A stretch of 64,000 nt of DNA from an uncultured Bacteroidales bacterium (GCA_900318085.1 ONJF01000005.1:20730-84729); one strand, 5' to 3'; positions 51,616 to 60,570 are shown, numbered from the stretch's first letter. Made by a program: numbers and translations. The notes: generated by a model not told the origin, from the sequence alone.

Positions 51616-51690
51616 AGAAAGCTCCTACGGAGCATAACTGCCTGGATTATCGCGTTTTGTTAATATACGAAAGCTACTACGGAGCAGTCC
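51616..51690. repeat. Two copies of a GAAAGCTNCTACGGAGC element
   Basis: agaaagctcctacggagca at about 51616 and acgaaagctactacggagca at about 51667. The first copy is a hairpin (GCTCC-TAC-GGAGC). The 171-bp gap between genes holds nothing else recognisable. Confidence 0.5.
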
Positions 51691-51733
51691 GTCCCGTGTC
51701 AAAAGAAATTTCAGTTATTTGAACAGTTGCTTA

Positions 51734-52858
51734 TCATTGCCCATTGAAAGGTTCAGGCCATTCAAGCATTTCCACTAATCGGCCATGCATGTCAGCCGTA
51801 AGTTTGTCGTAGGATTTACCTTGGTTACTTGGCAGTGCCTTAACCATGGCCTGCCGGGCAGCCAGCCAACGAGAAAAAGCCTGACGGAGGTCTTCCCTTT
51901 TCTTTTCCACAACAGCAGCATCAGGGACAAGTTCAGGATTTTCATCCGCATCTTCAGGCACGGATTTCTCCTTCAGCCAATCCTCCCATTGCTTCGTAGT
52001 CACCGTTTTTCCCTGCTGCTGATAGTTCTTGCCACCTAAAATAATTTTGCGTTCATCCGCCAGTTCAGCCAAGCGGGACTTGGCCAGGCAACTGTAATAA
52101 TTATCGATTTCCATGATTTTCATGGAATACCAGTTTTGTATGTAAGAGACATCGCGCCAAAAAGCAAAACGAGCTTCATTGAGTTGATACCATGCCTCAT
52201 ATTCTTCCCGACCAAGAGCTTTAAGGTTTTGTGGAAGATCATCGAGCCATTGCCTGTAGGCTTCAATGACATAATAGTATTCAATCGTAGCATATACATC
52301 ACTCATCGCATTCATCTCAATTTGCGACCAGGAGGTATATTTGTCCATAATGCGACCAATTTCATTCAAAGCAGAGTCATGAGGAACTTCCGGAACTTTC
52401 ACACAAAACGTATCGATTGTTACATTGACTGCGACGGCCCACTGTAACATATCCATGGCGTCACCCTTCTCTGTCACAACTTCATTCATACGCATCAACC
52501 TATTGGCCAACTCGAAAGCGCACGAATCACGATGGGCTTCATAATCGCTGTCAACCGCTTCTAAATCGTCAGGACCACCATCTGTATTACCGTAATTATA
52601 TAACCAATCCTCAAATGAATGGACTTTCGCCAACGACAAGAGCGTCTCTGCGCTAAAAGGACTATCTAAAAGGACTTCCTTATTAAAAGTCATACTATCC
52701 AAGCGTATGGGATCTGGGGTAACAACCTGAACGGTGTCCTTATCATTTGAATCACCAGCATTCAAATCACCAGTATTCAAATCACCAGCATTCGGCTTCG
52801 TGCCACAACCGGATACAGCAAACACAACAATCATAGCAAAAAGTACCTTTTTCATCAT
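51734..52858 (-). CDS. Lipoprotein of unknown function
   Basis: The 374-residue product starts at ATG 52858. It has a lipobox VSGC (about Cys18), then a short tandem peptide repeat GDLNTGDLNAGD encoded by 15-bp DNA repeats. The rest is largely helical and acidic, with several Trp/Tyr clusters (FEDWLYNYGNTDGG, YYYVIEAYRQWLDDL, FRDVSYIQNWY-like). I do not recognise a family. It is probably a periplasm-facing lipoprotein. It is downstream of the threonine aldolase gene (37-bp gap) and may share its transcript. Confidence 0.6.
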   Translation of the reverse strand: MMKKVLFAMIVVFAVSGCGTKPNAGDLNTGDLNAGDSNDKDTVQVVTPDPIRLDSMTFNKEVLLDSPFSAETLLSLAKVHSFEDWLYNYGNTDGGPDDLEAVDSDYEAHRDSCAFELANRLMRMNEVVTEKGDAMDMLQWAVAVNVTIDTFCVKVPEVPHDSALNEIGRIMDKYTSWSQIEMNAMSDVYATIEYYYVIEAYRQWLDDLPQNLKALGREEYEAWYQLNEARFAFWRDVSYIQNWYSMKIMEIDNYYSCLAKSRLAELADERKIILGGKNYQQQGKTVTTKQWEDWLKEKSVPEDADENPELVPDAAVVEKKREDLRQAFSRWLAARQAMVKALPSNQGKSYDKLTADMHGRLVEMLEWPEPFNGQ

Positions 52859-52895
52859 AACAATTCTATTTAAAAACAAGCCTCTCCAAAAGGGA

Positions 52896-53921
52896 TCAAT
52901 TCATTAATTGTCTCAAAACTGTTGTAAACTGTTCAATATCTTCTTCAGTGGTGTCAAATGCACACATCCACCGCACCACATCGGCGTCCTCGTCCCAGTC
53001 GTAGAAGAAATAATGGTTCTGCAGTTCCTTCCATACCTTGCGGGGCAACTGGGCAAAGACGCCATTGGCCTGCACGGGATAGACGACCTTCACGCCTGGG
53101 ATGTCTTTCACTGCCTTGTAAAGCAACTGCGCCATCTTGTTGCTGTGCTCGGCATTGCGACGCCATAGGTCATTTTCGAAATAGGCATCAAACTGAGCCG
53201 CAATGAAACGCATCTTGGAGCAGAGCTGCATGGCCTGCTTGCGACGGTATTTGAAGTCGGGACAAATGTTGGGATTGAGAAGCACCACCGCCTCCCCCAT
53301 CATCAGGCCGTTCTTGGTGCCACCAAAGGAGACGGCATCCACGCCAAGGTCGGTGGTCATCTCCTTGAAGGTGCAACCCAAAGCCACGGCGGCGTTGCCC
53401 AAACGGGCGCCGTCGATGTGGACATACATGTTGTATTCCCTTGCAAGACCTACGATGGCTTTAATCTCATCCAAGGTGTACAAAGTGCCGAGTTCCGTCG
53501 GCTGCGTGATGCTGATGACCTTGGGCTGTGAGTGATGTTCAAAGCCGAAGCCATACAGGCGGGTCTTGATTAAAGCAGGGGTCAACTTGCCGTCGGGGGT
53601 GTCGACCGTCAGCAGGCGGCAGCCCACGATACGTTGCGGTGCGCCACATTCGTCCACGTTGATATGGGCGGTCTCGGCACAGACCACGGCCTCATGGGAG
53701 TTGAGCATGGCATCGATACACAAGGTGTTGCATCCCGTGCCGTTGAAGGCAAAGAACACCCTCGCCTGCTCGCCAAACTGTTCACGGAACTTCGCCTCCG
53801 TGGCAGCACAATATTCATCATCGCCGTATGCTACTGCGTGGTCCTTGTTCACGCGTGCGATGGCTTCCAAAACCTCGGGACATACACCCGAATGGTTGTC
53901 GCTTCCGAATCCTCGTTTCAT
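52896..53921 (-). CDS. ltaE: Low-specificity L-threonine aldolase
   Basis: A 341-residue PLP-dependent fold-type I enzyme. It has RGFGSDNHSGVCPEVLEAI at the start, YGDDEYCAATEAKFREQFG, FNGTGCNTLCI, ITQPTELGTLY, the Asp-containing MYVHIDGARLGNAA, and the PLP-binding lysine in AVSFGGTKNGLM. It cleaves threonine or allo-threonine to glycine and acetaldehyde. The start codon directly follows an octamer repeat tract at 53925-53970 and a dispersed dumbbell repeat. No clear promoter was identified. Confidence 0.92.
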   Translation of the reverse strand: MKRGFGSDNHSGVCPEVLEAIARVNKDHAVAYGDDEYCAATEAKFREQFGEQARVFFAFNGTGCNTLCIDAMLNSHEAVVCAETAHINVDECGAPQRIVGCRLLTVDTPDGKLTPALIKTRLYGFGFEHHSQPKVISITQPTELGTLYTLDEIKAIVGLAREYNMYVHIDGARLGNAAVALGCTFKEMTTDLGVDAVSFGGTKNGLMMGEAVVLLNPNICPDFKYRRKQAMQLCSKMRFIAAQFDAYFENDLWRRNAEHSNKMAQLLYKAVKDIPGVKVVYPVQANGVFAQLPRKVWKELQNHYFFYDWDEDADVVRWMCAFDTTEEDIEQFTTVLRQLMN

Positions 53922-53924
53922 TAT

Positions 53925-53970
53925 CAGTTGTTCAGTTAGTCAGTTATTCAGTTGTTCAGTTATCAGTTGA
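53925..53970. repeat. CAGTTRTT octamer-like tract
   Basis: cagttgtt, cagttagt, cagttatt, cagttgtt, cagttat, cagttga in tandem. It ends 3 bp before the ltaE start codon, on the 5' side of that gene. Confidence 0.75.
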
Positions 53971-53988
53971 CACGAGACAGAGCCTATA

Positions 53989-54080
53989 CCGTCATTGCGG
54001 ACTTGATCCGCAATCTCCTGAACAAAAGACTTATCGTTCTTGCTCAGGAGATGGCGGATGTTCCTCCACCATGACGGTCA
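53989..54080. repeat. Dispersed dumbbell repeat, copy 3
   Basis: Same family as 11308-11397 and 12246-12332: gtcattgcggacttgatccg, then caatctcctga with a variable stem pairing to tcaggagatgg, then cggatgttcctccaccatga. The hairpin loop bases are partly changed (GCGGA/TCCGC). It lies between ltaE and glmM. Confidence 0.8.
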
Positions 54081-54122
54081 TAGAAAGTATCGTTTTCTAA
54101 TGCAACAGGGTATCGCGTCTGA

Positions 54123-55508
54123 TTAAACCATCTTTTTAGCTTCTTCCAAAATCATATTGGCGAAACGTTCGGCCTCGGCCTCGGTCTTGCCTTCACTATA
54201 AATGCGGATGATAGGCTCTGTGTTCGACTTGCGCAGATGCACCCAACCTTCCTCGAAATCAATCTTCACGCCGTCGATAGTGGTCACCTGCTCGTTCTTG
54301 AACTTCTCGGCGAACTTGGCCAAGATGCCATCCACATCGGTGGTAGGCGTCAACTGGATCTTGTTCTTCGACATGAAATAGGCAGGATATTCTTTCTTCA
54401 GTTCGGAACACTTCACCTTCTTCTCGGCCAACTGGGTCAGGAACAGAGCAGTGCCAACCAAAGCATCACGACCATAGTGTAACTCGGGATAGATGACGCC
54501 ACCATTGCCTTCGCCACCGATGACAGCACCCACTTCCTTCATCTTTTCCACCACGTTGACTTCACCCACGGCAGCGGCAAAATACTGTTGTCCATGTTTT
54601 TGCGTCACATCACGTAAAGCCCGCGTTGAAGAGAGATTACTCACCGTCGGGCCAGGGGTATGCTTCAAAATGAAGTCGGCCACTGAAACCAAAGTGTATT
54701 CCTCGCCAAACAGTTCACCATCTTCCTTGACGAAGACCAGACGGTCGACATCGGGGTCGACGACTACGCCGAAGTCGCAGCCCTGCTCCTTGACGTAGCG
54801 GCAGATGTCGGTGAGGTTCTGTGCCAACGGTTCGGGCGTGTGGGCGAACTTACCCGTAGGCTCGCAGTTGAGTTCGAGTACCTCCTTCACGCCGAGGGCG
54901 CGCAACATCTTGGGGATGGCGATACCACCCGTCGAGTTGACCGCATCCACGGCCACCTTGAAGTTGGCCTTCTCGATCACCTCCTTGTTGACCAAAGGCA
55001 ATTGGCACACCATTTCGACATGCTTGTCCATCCAGCCGTCAATCAACTGATAGCTACCGATTTCCTCAATCGGGACGAAGTCAAAATCGTCCTTGGCAGC
55101 CACGTCGAGCAACCAAGCGCCTTCGGCGGCGGAAATGAACTCGCCCTTCTCGTTGAGGAGCTTCAAGGCGTTCCACTGGGCCGGATTGTGGCTGGCAGTA
55201 AGGATGATGCCAGCATCGGCCTTCAGGCCAGTCACGGCGATTTCAGTTGTAGGTGTCGTGCTCAACCCAATGTCAAGCACATCGGCGCCCATGGCCTGCA
55301 AGGTGCCGCAGACCACCTGATTGACGAGGAAACCCGAAAGACGGGCATCGCGACCGACCACGACTTTGGGACGTTTCACCCCTTTATGATGTTGCACGAA
55401 TTTGACAAAAGCAGCGGTGAATTTCACCATGTCGATTGGCGTAAGGTTGTCGCCCGGCTGGCCGCCAATGGTGCCACGAATGCCGGATATGGATTTGATA
55501 AGTGTCAT
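54123..55508 (-). CDS. glmM: Phosphoglucosamine mutase-type phosphohexomutase
   Basis: A 461-residue alpha-D-phosphohexomutase with all four active-site loops: phosphoserine loop LTASHNPAQWNALK, metal loop VVDPDVDRLVF, sugar loop GGEGNGGVIYPE, and phosphate loop LRKSNTEPIIRIYSEG. N-terminal ISGIRGTIGG fits GlmM/ManB enzymes of this phylum. GlmM turns glucosamine-6-phosphate into glucosamine-1-phosphate for UDP-GlcNAc; the phosphomannomutase role cannot be excluded. Cytoplasmic. Confidence 0.85.
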   Translation of the reverse strand: MTLIKSISGIRGTIGGQPGDNLTPIDMVKFTAAFVKFVQHHKGVKRPKVVVGRDARLSGFLVNQVVCGTLQAMGADVLDIGLSTTPTTEIAVTGLKADAGIILTASHNPAQWNALKLLNEKGEFISAAEGAWLLDVAAKDDFDFVPIEEIGSYQLIDGWMDKHVEMVCQLPLVNKEVIEKANFKVAVDAVNSTGGIAIPKMLRALGVKEVLELNCEPTGKFAHTPEPLAQNLTDICRYVKEQGCDFGVVVDPDVDRLVFVKEDGELFGEEYTLVSVADFILKHTPGPTVSNLSSTRALRDVTQKHGQQYFAAAVGEVNVVEKMKEVGAVIGGEGNGGVIYPELHYGRDALVGTALFLTQLAEKKVKCSELKKEYPAYFMSKNKIQLTPTTDVDGILAKFAEKFKNEQVTTIDGVKIDFEEGWVHLRKSNTEPIIRIYSEGKTEAEAERFANMILEEAKKMV

Positions 55509-55590
55509 TTATGTTGATTGTTTAATTGTTTATTCGTTGAAATGATAATACGACGTAGTCAATTGTTGAATTGAAGAATCGTTGTTAGTA

Positions 55591-55613
55591 GAGACGCCGA
55601 TTTATCGCGTCTC
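55591..55613. repeat. GAGACGC/GCGTCTC hairpin
   Basis: gagacgc-cgatttatc-gcgtctc, a perfect 7-bp stem in the 109-bp gap between glmM and the EEP-family gene; it resembles a small dispersed palindrome. It lies just past the stop of the minus-strand gene and may act as a weak terminator. Confidence 0.45.
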
Positions 55614-55617
55614 ACAA

Positions 55618-56751
55618 TTATTTGTTAATTGCAAAATCCAACATAATCGGATAATGATCCGATGCCTTGTATTTATGACGTTTGAAGCGTAACGGTGCCA
55701 CGCCGTCTTTTGCCCAGATATAGTCGATGCGCAACAGTGGCAACTTGCCTGCATAAGTCGGCTTGATGCCTCGTCCTGCCTTGGTGAAAGTATCCACAAA
55801 GCCTGCCTTCTGCATTTGGCGATAGTTGTATGACAGCGGAGGCTCGTTGAAGTCGCCACAAACAATCACAGGTCCTTCAATAGGTGGCATCCCGTGCAAC
55901 ACCGTCTGCAGTTCCTCGCTGCGCTTCTGGAAAGCATATTTCAACTTATGGAGCACCTTCTTCCCTATCGTATCAATGTTGTTCTGTCGGTCGGTGGTGT
56001 TCGTCAATATGTCGATCTCGTTGTCGGTAATCATATACGAGAGCAAGTGCACATTGGCCAAATGGAACTTGCCTTTGTCTCCTGCATCCACCTCCACCAT
56101 CACACCATAGGTATTCTCTTGGCCAAAACCTGAATCTTCAGACACCTTGGTCAAAGGATATTTCGAGAAGATGACATTGCCTCCATAATTGCTTTTGCGA
56201 TTATAATAAATATATTGGAAACCAGCACTTTCCGCAAAGTATTCTATACATTTCGGCCGTGTCATCCCTTGTTTGAATGCCGCAAACTCCTGACAACACA
56301 AGAGGTCAGGGTTTTGTTTGCGGACCACGTCCATCACATCATTTGCCAACTGTTCCTTTTCAGTCTTCCCGTCAACATGGACAAAGTTGTGTAGGTTGTA
56401 ACTCATCACCCTGATGCTGTTTTCGGCCTCATGTATGGTCCCTAATGAAAACGACTTCACCAGGCCGGGTATAGCAATGGCCAATGCCAATACCGAGATC
56501 CACGCCTTGTTCGACCGCATCAATAACAACAGTAAGAAAACGACTACATTAAAAATAAAAATCACCCAAAAAGCCAGGCCGAACATCGTAGTCCATATGA
56601 AGTTCTTTGGGTTGACATAAGCGTTAGCGACGCTCATGGCCATGGCCAGCAACCCGACCAAAGCCAGCACTGCCAAGATGAAGACCATCATCTTGCCGAA
56701 GAAACCACGTTCTTTGCGCACCTTCCGTTCTTTCTTCTCCTCGGCCATCAT
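55618..56751 (-). CDS. Membrane-anchored endonuclease/exonuclease/phosphatase-family protein
   Basis: A 377-residue protein. The N-terminal ~105 residues hold three transmembrane segments after a basic head (KKERKVRKERGFFGK). The catalytic domain shows RVMSYNLHNF (Asn of the fold), DLLCCQEF (Glu ligand), HLANVHLLS, VIVCGDFNEPP (Asp/Asn) and KASDHYPIMLDF (catalytic His). EEP proteins are metal-dependent phosphodiesterases acting on nucleic acids, lipids or phosphoinositides; here the active domain would be extracytoplasmic or membrane-apposed. The start overlaps the rhomboid stop (ATG/TGA). Confidence 0.85.
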   Translation of the reverse strand: MMAEEKKERKVRKERGFFGKMMVFILAVLALVGLLAMAMSVANAYVNPKNFIWTTMFGLAFWVIFIFNVVVFLLLLLMRSNKAWISVLALAIAIPGLVKSFSLGTIHEAENSIRVMSYNLHNFVHVDGKTEKEQLANDVMDVVRKQNPDLLCCQEFAAFKQGMTRPKCIEYFAESAGFQYIYYNRKSNYGGNVIFSKYPLTKVSEDSGFGQENTYGVMVEVDAGDKGKFHLANVHLLSYMITDNEIDILTNTTDRQNNIDTIGKKVLHKLKYAFQKRSEELQTVLHGMPPIEGPVIVCGDFNEPPLSYNYRQMQKAGFVDTFTKAGRGIKPTYAGKLPLLRIDYIWAKDGVAPLRFKRHKYKASDHYPIMLDFAINK

Positions 56752-57659
56752 CTGCTGTTTTTGAATAGGAATTCCTTCTCTTCCGGCGTCAGGCTGCCGT
56801 AGCCGCTCTTGGCAATCTTATCCAAGATGGCATCCACATCACGCTCTTTTTCAGCCTTTTGTTGGTTGTATTCCTCATCGGAGCGAGGCACTTGGGGCTC
56901 ATCATGAATCTCCTCGTAGGGCGTATATTCCATCTTAGGGCCACGGGGCTTGCGAGCAAACAGGCCTTTCAGCGTGAAGTCTTTTCTCAACAACAGGCCA
57001 TAAACAAAGCCAAACAAGGCACCGCCCAAGTGGGCGATATGTCCACCTGGATTCTCTGCAGAGATACTCAACAGGTCAATCACCACAAAGATGATAGCCA
57101 ACCACTTGAACTTCAACTGACCGAAGAGGAAGAGACGGAGTCCGTAGTCTGGCTTGTAGGTGGCTGCGGCCACCAAAATAGCCAGTACCGAGGCAGATGC
57201 ACCCAAGGCCACTGCCGAGTATTTCATGGTCTCAAAAACGGGGAAAATGTTGTAGGCCGCCACGAAGAAGATGGCGCCCATCAATCCGCCTAGGCCATAG
57301 GTCCAGGCGAGTTGCCGTCCCGAAAGGAAACGCGTGAAGATCATGCCGCCAAACCACAGCATCCACATGTTGAAAAACAGATGCCAGAAACGCTCGTGCA
57401 GGATCATATAGGTGACGGCCGACCATGGTCTATGGGCCAATGCCGTCAAGTCGGCAGGTACCGAGAGCCAAGTCACCAAGAGATTGGGGCTCTGCGACTT
57501 ATAAAGCCATAGCGAGAGATTGGCGAAGGCCACCATAAGCCACAAACCCACATTGATGATGGTGAGCCATTTCAGCACAGCGTTGTTCTGTAAAAGCCCC
57601 TTCATCGGCGCGCCGAAACTGGGCCGCTGCCTGCCATATCCATCAGTATACCCTGTCAC
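56748..57659 (-). CDS. Rhomboid-family intramembrane serine protease (2 of 2)
   Basis: A 303-residue protein; the start is GTG at 57659 (overlapping the upstream rhomboid by 17 bp) or ATG at 57605. Six or so transmembrane segments with the rhomboid motifs: HERFWHLFFNMWMLW, catalytic serine in ALGASASVLAIL (GASA instead of GxSG), and catalytic His in HIAHLGGALFGF. A cytoplasmic acidic tail follows (MEYTPYEEIHDEP, then SLTPEEKEFLFK). The Gly-to-Ala change after the serine is tolerated in some rhomboids. The gene is in a coupled run of mutL, rhomboid, rhomboid and EEP genes. Confidence 0.86.
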   Translation of the reverse strand: MTGYTDGYGRQRPSFGAPMKGLLQNNAVLKWLTIINVGLWLMVAFANLSLWLYKSQSPNLLVTWLSVPADLTALAHRPWSAVTYMILHERFWHLFFNMWMLWFGGMIFTRFLSGRQLAWTYGLGGLMGAIFFVAAYNIFPVFETMKYSAVALGASASVLAILVAAATYKPDYGLRLFLFGQLKFKWLAIIFVVIDLLSISAENPGGHIAHLGGALFGFVYGLLLRKDFTLKGLFARKPRGPKMEYTPYEEIHDEPQVPRSDEEYNQQKAEKERDVDAILDKIAKSGYGSLTPEEKEFLFKNSR

Positions 57660-58269
57660 CGTAAAGCTTTCCTTTCTTTTTCCAAATCAAAAGAATCACC
57701 AATCCTACCAGCATGCCAGCCAAGTGGGCAAAATGTGCGATGCCGTCGTAGGAACGGAAGATGCCCTCAAACAATTCAATCGCCACCATGCCGATGATGA
57801 ACCACTTGGTCTTAATCGGCACAAGGAAATACAAGTAGATGTAATTGTTGGGGAACATCATGCCGAAAGCCAACAGCAAGGCATAAATGGCACCCGAGGC
57901 ACCCACCGAGACATGATAGCCAGGCACAATCATATTAATCAAGCCGGCACCAATTCCACAAATCATATAGTAGAACAGGAAACGCTTCGAGCCCCATACA
58001 TTCTCAAGCGTGGCGCCAAACATCCACAACGAGAACATGTTGAAAAACAGATGGTCGAAGCTGCCATGCATGAACATATAAGTAATAGGTTGCCATGGTC
58101 TGAACTCTCCTGTCTGGAGACTATAGATACCACAAATCGCATTCAGGTTGATAATGCCACGTTGAGCAAGCACATAATAGGCCAAATAACATATGGCATT
58201 GATGATCAGCAAATGCTTTACTACGGTTGGCAACAACCTAAACCCTGCCGGTCTGTACTCTTCACTCAT
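57643..58269 (-). CDS. Rhomboid-family intramembrane serine protease (1 of 2)
   Basis: A 208-residue six-helix protein with HGSFDHLFFNMFSLWMFG, catalytic Ser in SVGASGAIYALLLA (GxSG intact) and catalytic His in HFAHLAGMLVGL. It cleaves transmembrane substrates within the lipid bilayer; targets unknown. Its ATG overlaps the mutL stop by 4 bp, and its end overlaps the second rhomboid gene by 17 bp. Confidence 0.9.
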   Translation of the reverse strand: MSEEYRPAGFRLLPTVVKHLLIINAICYLAYYVLAQRGIINLNAICGIYSLQTGEFRPWQPITYMFMHGSFDHLFFNMFSLWMFGATLENVWGSKRFLFYYMICGIGAGLINMIVPGYHVSVGASGAIYALLLAFGMMFPNNYIYLYFLVPIKTKWFIIGMVAIELFEGIFRSYDGIAHFAHLAGMLVGLVILLIWKKKGKLYGDRVY

Positions 58270-60080
58270 TGAAAATAATCCTCCATATTAATAATCACAT
58301 ATATCTTCTTTCCGTTGGGTGCAATCTCTGCCACATTGCAGGCAAACAACTGGTCGACAAGTTTTTGCATCTCTATTTCAGACAATTTGGTCATCGGCTT
58401 GATGGACAACTGCGCCGCCATGGTTTTGGCCAAGTTCAGTTTCCTGTCAATCTGCAAGTCGGTACGGTTAATCTTATAATTATCCAAAATCTTCTCAAGC
58501 AACGCCACGGCATCGCAGCCTGTAGCATCCGAAGGCGTGCCATTGATCATAAAGGTGGTCGGGTTGGCTTGTTCCAAAACAAAACCCAAATTCTCCAATT
58601 CGGGAAGCATCTCCTTCAACAACGAAGCGTCGTTGGCGTTGAGGGTCAAGGCTTGTGGGAACAGTTCCTGCTGCGACATCCCGTTGTGGTTCTCCATCTC
58701 CTTTTGGAACTTCTCAAACAGCACACGGGCATGCGCCAGATGCTGGTCGATGACCAAAAGGCCCGACTTTACCGTTGTGACAATATACGACTGATTCACT
58801 TGCAGATACTGGCAGACAGGCTTGGCTACTTCCGTGGGCACTACATCTTCCGCAGGCAAATCCGTACGCTCACCATAGAGCAGTCGCCAGTCGCCCGTGG
58901 GCTCTCGATTTTGGGGTTGGTAACCGCTGCCTTCCCAATGCGACTCTCGTGGCGTCGATTCCTTGTGAAACGGATTGAAATTCGGGTCGAGCGGAATGTT
59001 AGGAATGGCCAGCGGTTGCGACATACCCATGGCAGTACTAAAGTCGTTGTTGAGTTCTGCGGATTCGTCGAAATCAATCATCGGCGAGAGGTTATGTTGT
59101 CCGATGGCTTTTCGTACTGCCGCATGAAGTATGGCATACACCAGCTTGACATCCAAGAAGTTGACTTCCGTCTTCGTCGGATGGATGTTGATGTCGATGT
59201 CGGCCGGGTCGACCTCGATATTGAGGAAATAGCCAGGGAAGCAGTCCTGCGGCACCATCTCCATGAAAGCGTTTTCAATGGCGTGATGCAGATAGGCATG
59301 TTTGATGAAGCGCTTGTTCACGAAGAAATACTGTTCGCCGCGCGTCTTCTTGGCGTATTCCGCCTTGACGATATATCCTTCTATGCTGACGCGGTCGGTT
59401 TCCTGACGCACGGGCAGCAGCCGTTCCTCGTAGGCGCTACCGAAGAGGCCCACGATGCGTTGTTTGAGGTTGCCTGGATAAAGATGATACACCTCCTTGC
59501 CGTCGCTGGTCAGCGTGAAGCCAATCTCTGGGTTCATCAGCGTGACACGGGTAAACTCCTCCACAATGTGACGCATCTCGGCTTGGGCCGACTTGAGGAA
59601 ATTGCGCCTCGCAGGGACATTGAAGAACAAATTCTTGACAGTAAACGAAGTGCCTGGCTGCATCGGCACAAGGCTTTGTTCCTTGACGACTGAACCTTCG
59701 TTGACGATCTTCACTCCCACCTCGTCTTCGCGACGGCGTGTCTTCAACTCCACCTGGGCGATAGCTGCGATGCTGGCCAAAGCCTCACCGCGGAAACCCA
59801 TGGTACGGATGGCAAAGAGGTCTTCCGCTTTGCTTATCTTGGAGGTGGCGTGACGCTCGAAGCACAAGCGCGCATCGGTCTCCGACATGCCGCAGCCGTT
59901 GTCGACAACCATAATCATCGCCTTGCCTGCGTCTTTCACCACGAGGTCAATCTGCGTAGCGCCGGCATCCAATGCGTTCTCCATCAGCTCTTTGACTGCC
60001 GAAGCGGGGCGTTGTATCACCTCGCCTGCCGCAATCTGGTTGGCAACGCTATCAGGAAGCAACTTAATAATATCCAACAT
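58266..60080 (-). CDS. mutL: DNA mismatch repair protein MutL
   Basis: A 604-residue MutL. N-terminal GHKL ATPase: IAAGEVIQRPASAVKELMEN, VVDNGCGMSETDARLCFERH, TMGFRGEALASIAAIAQV, then the S5-like DLNIEVDPADIDINIHPTKT region. The C-terminal dimerisation domain carries VIDQHLAHARVLFE in place of the endonuclease DQHA(x)2E(x)4E motif, with the first Glu replaced by Ala, so nicking activity may be absent or altered. It couples mismatch recognition by MutS to repair. It is the first gene of the run into the rhomboids (ATGA overlap). Confidence 0.94.
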   Translation of the reverse strand: MLDIIKLLPDSVANQIAAGEVIQRPASAVKELMENALDAGATQIDLVVKDAGKAMIMVVDNGCGMSETDARLCFERHATSKISKAEDLFAIRTMGFRGEALASIAAIAQVELKTRRREDEVGVKIVNEGSVVKEQSLVPMQPGTSFTVKNLFFNVPARRNFLKSAQAEMRHIVEEFTRVTLMNPEIGFTLTSDGKEVYHLYPGNLKQRIVGLFGSAYEERLLPVRQETDRVSIEGYIVKAEYAKKTRGEQYFFVNKRFIKHAYLHHAIENAFMEMVPQDCFPGYFLNIEVDPADIDINIHPTKTEVNFLDVKLVYAILHAAVRKAIGQHNLSPMIDFDESAELNNDFSTAMGMSQPLAIPNIPLDPNFNPFHKESTPRESHWEGSGYQPQNREPTGDWRLLYGERTDLPAEDVVPTEVAKPVCQYLQVNQSYIVTTVKSGLLVIDQHLAHARVLFEKFQKEMENHNGMSQQELFPQALTLNANDASLLKEMLPELENLGFVLEQANPTTFMINGTPSDATGCDAVALLEKILDNYKINRTDLQIDRKLNLAKTMAAQLSIKPMTKLSEIEMQKLVDQLFACNVAEIAPNGKKIYVIINMEDYFQ

Positions 60081-60106
60081 CCGAGAGTAGTTTAATTAGG
60101 AATTAT

Positions 60107-60251
60107 GAATGAGGAATGATGAATGATGAATGATGAATGAATTTCCGCATTCCGCATTCCACATTCCGCATTCCACATTCCGCATTCCACATTCCGCATT
60201 CTGCATTCCACATTCTGCATTCCACATTCCGCATTCCGCATTCCGCATTCT
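60107..60251. repeat. Two opposing heptamer tandem arrays (GAATGAT x5 and RCATTCY x15)
   Basis: 60107-60141 is five units of GAATGA(T/G/A). 60147-60251 is fifteen units of gcattcc/acattcc/gcattct. The shared core GAATG versus CATTC puts the arrays in inverted orientation, so they can pair. They fill the gap between mutL and the small membrane-protein gene. Confidence 0.92.
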
Positions 60252-60261
60252 CAATTCACCA

Positions 60262-60570
60262 TTATTTCCCAAACAATCCACCGATGACATTTTGCATCAG
60301 TGGTGTGCAGAAGATGAAATAGAACAGGAACAAGACGAAAACGCCGAGGACGATGCGACGGATGAGTTGGGCGCGTTGTTCCTCCTTGCTCTCCTCGTCT
60401 TTAGCCGCGCCCCAACTCTTGCGCATCTTGATGCGAAGTTGTTCCTCGTGGCTCAATTTCGAATCGAGGCCAGCCGCAGCCTTTTTCTCTTCCCATGCCT
60501 GCATTTCCGGGTCATAATAACGAGGCTGATAGTTGAATTTCTTCGGTTTATGTCTATAAAAGAAAGCCAT
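60262..60570 (-). CDS. Small one-helix membrane protein upstream of mutL
   Basis: A 102-residue protein with a basic N-terminus (FYRHKPKKFNYQPRYYDPEM), a charged helical stretch (EEKKAAAGLDSKLSHEEQLR, IKMRKSWGAAKD), and a single C-terminal transmembrane helix (LGVFVLFLFYFIFCTPL). Similar short proteins precede mutL in several Bacteroidales. Function unknown. It has its own promoter. Confidence 0.65.
   Translation of the reverse strand: MAFFYRHKPKKFNYQPRYYDPEMQAWEEKKAAAGLDSKLSHEEQLRIKMRKSWGAAKDEESKEEQRAQLIRRIVLGVFVLFLFYFIFCTPLMQNVIGGLFGK

Noticed and set aside
60107-60251. CRISPR array
   Set aside because: Units are contiguous 7-mers without unique spacers, and no cas gene is near.
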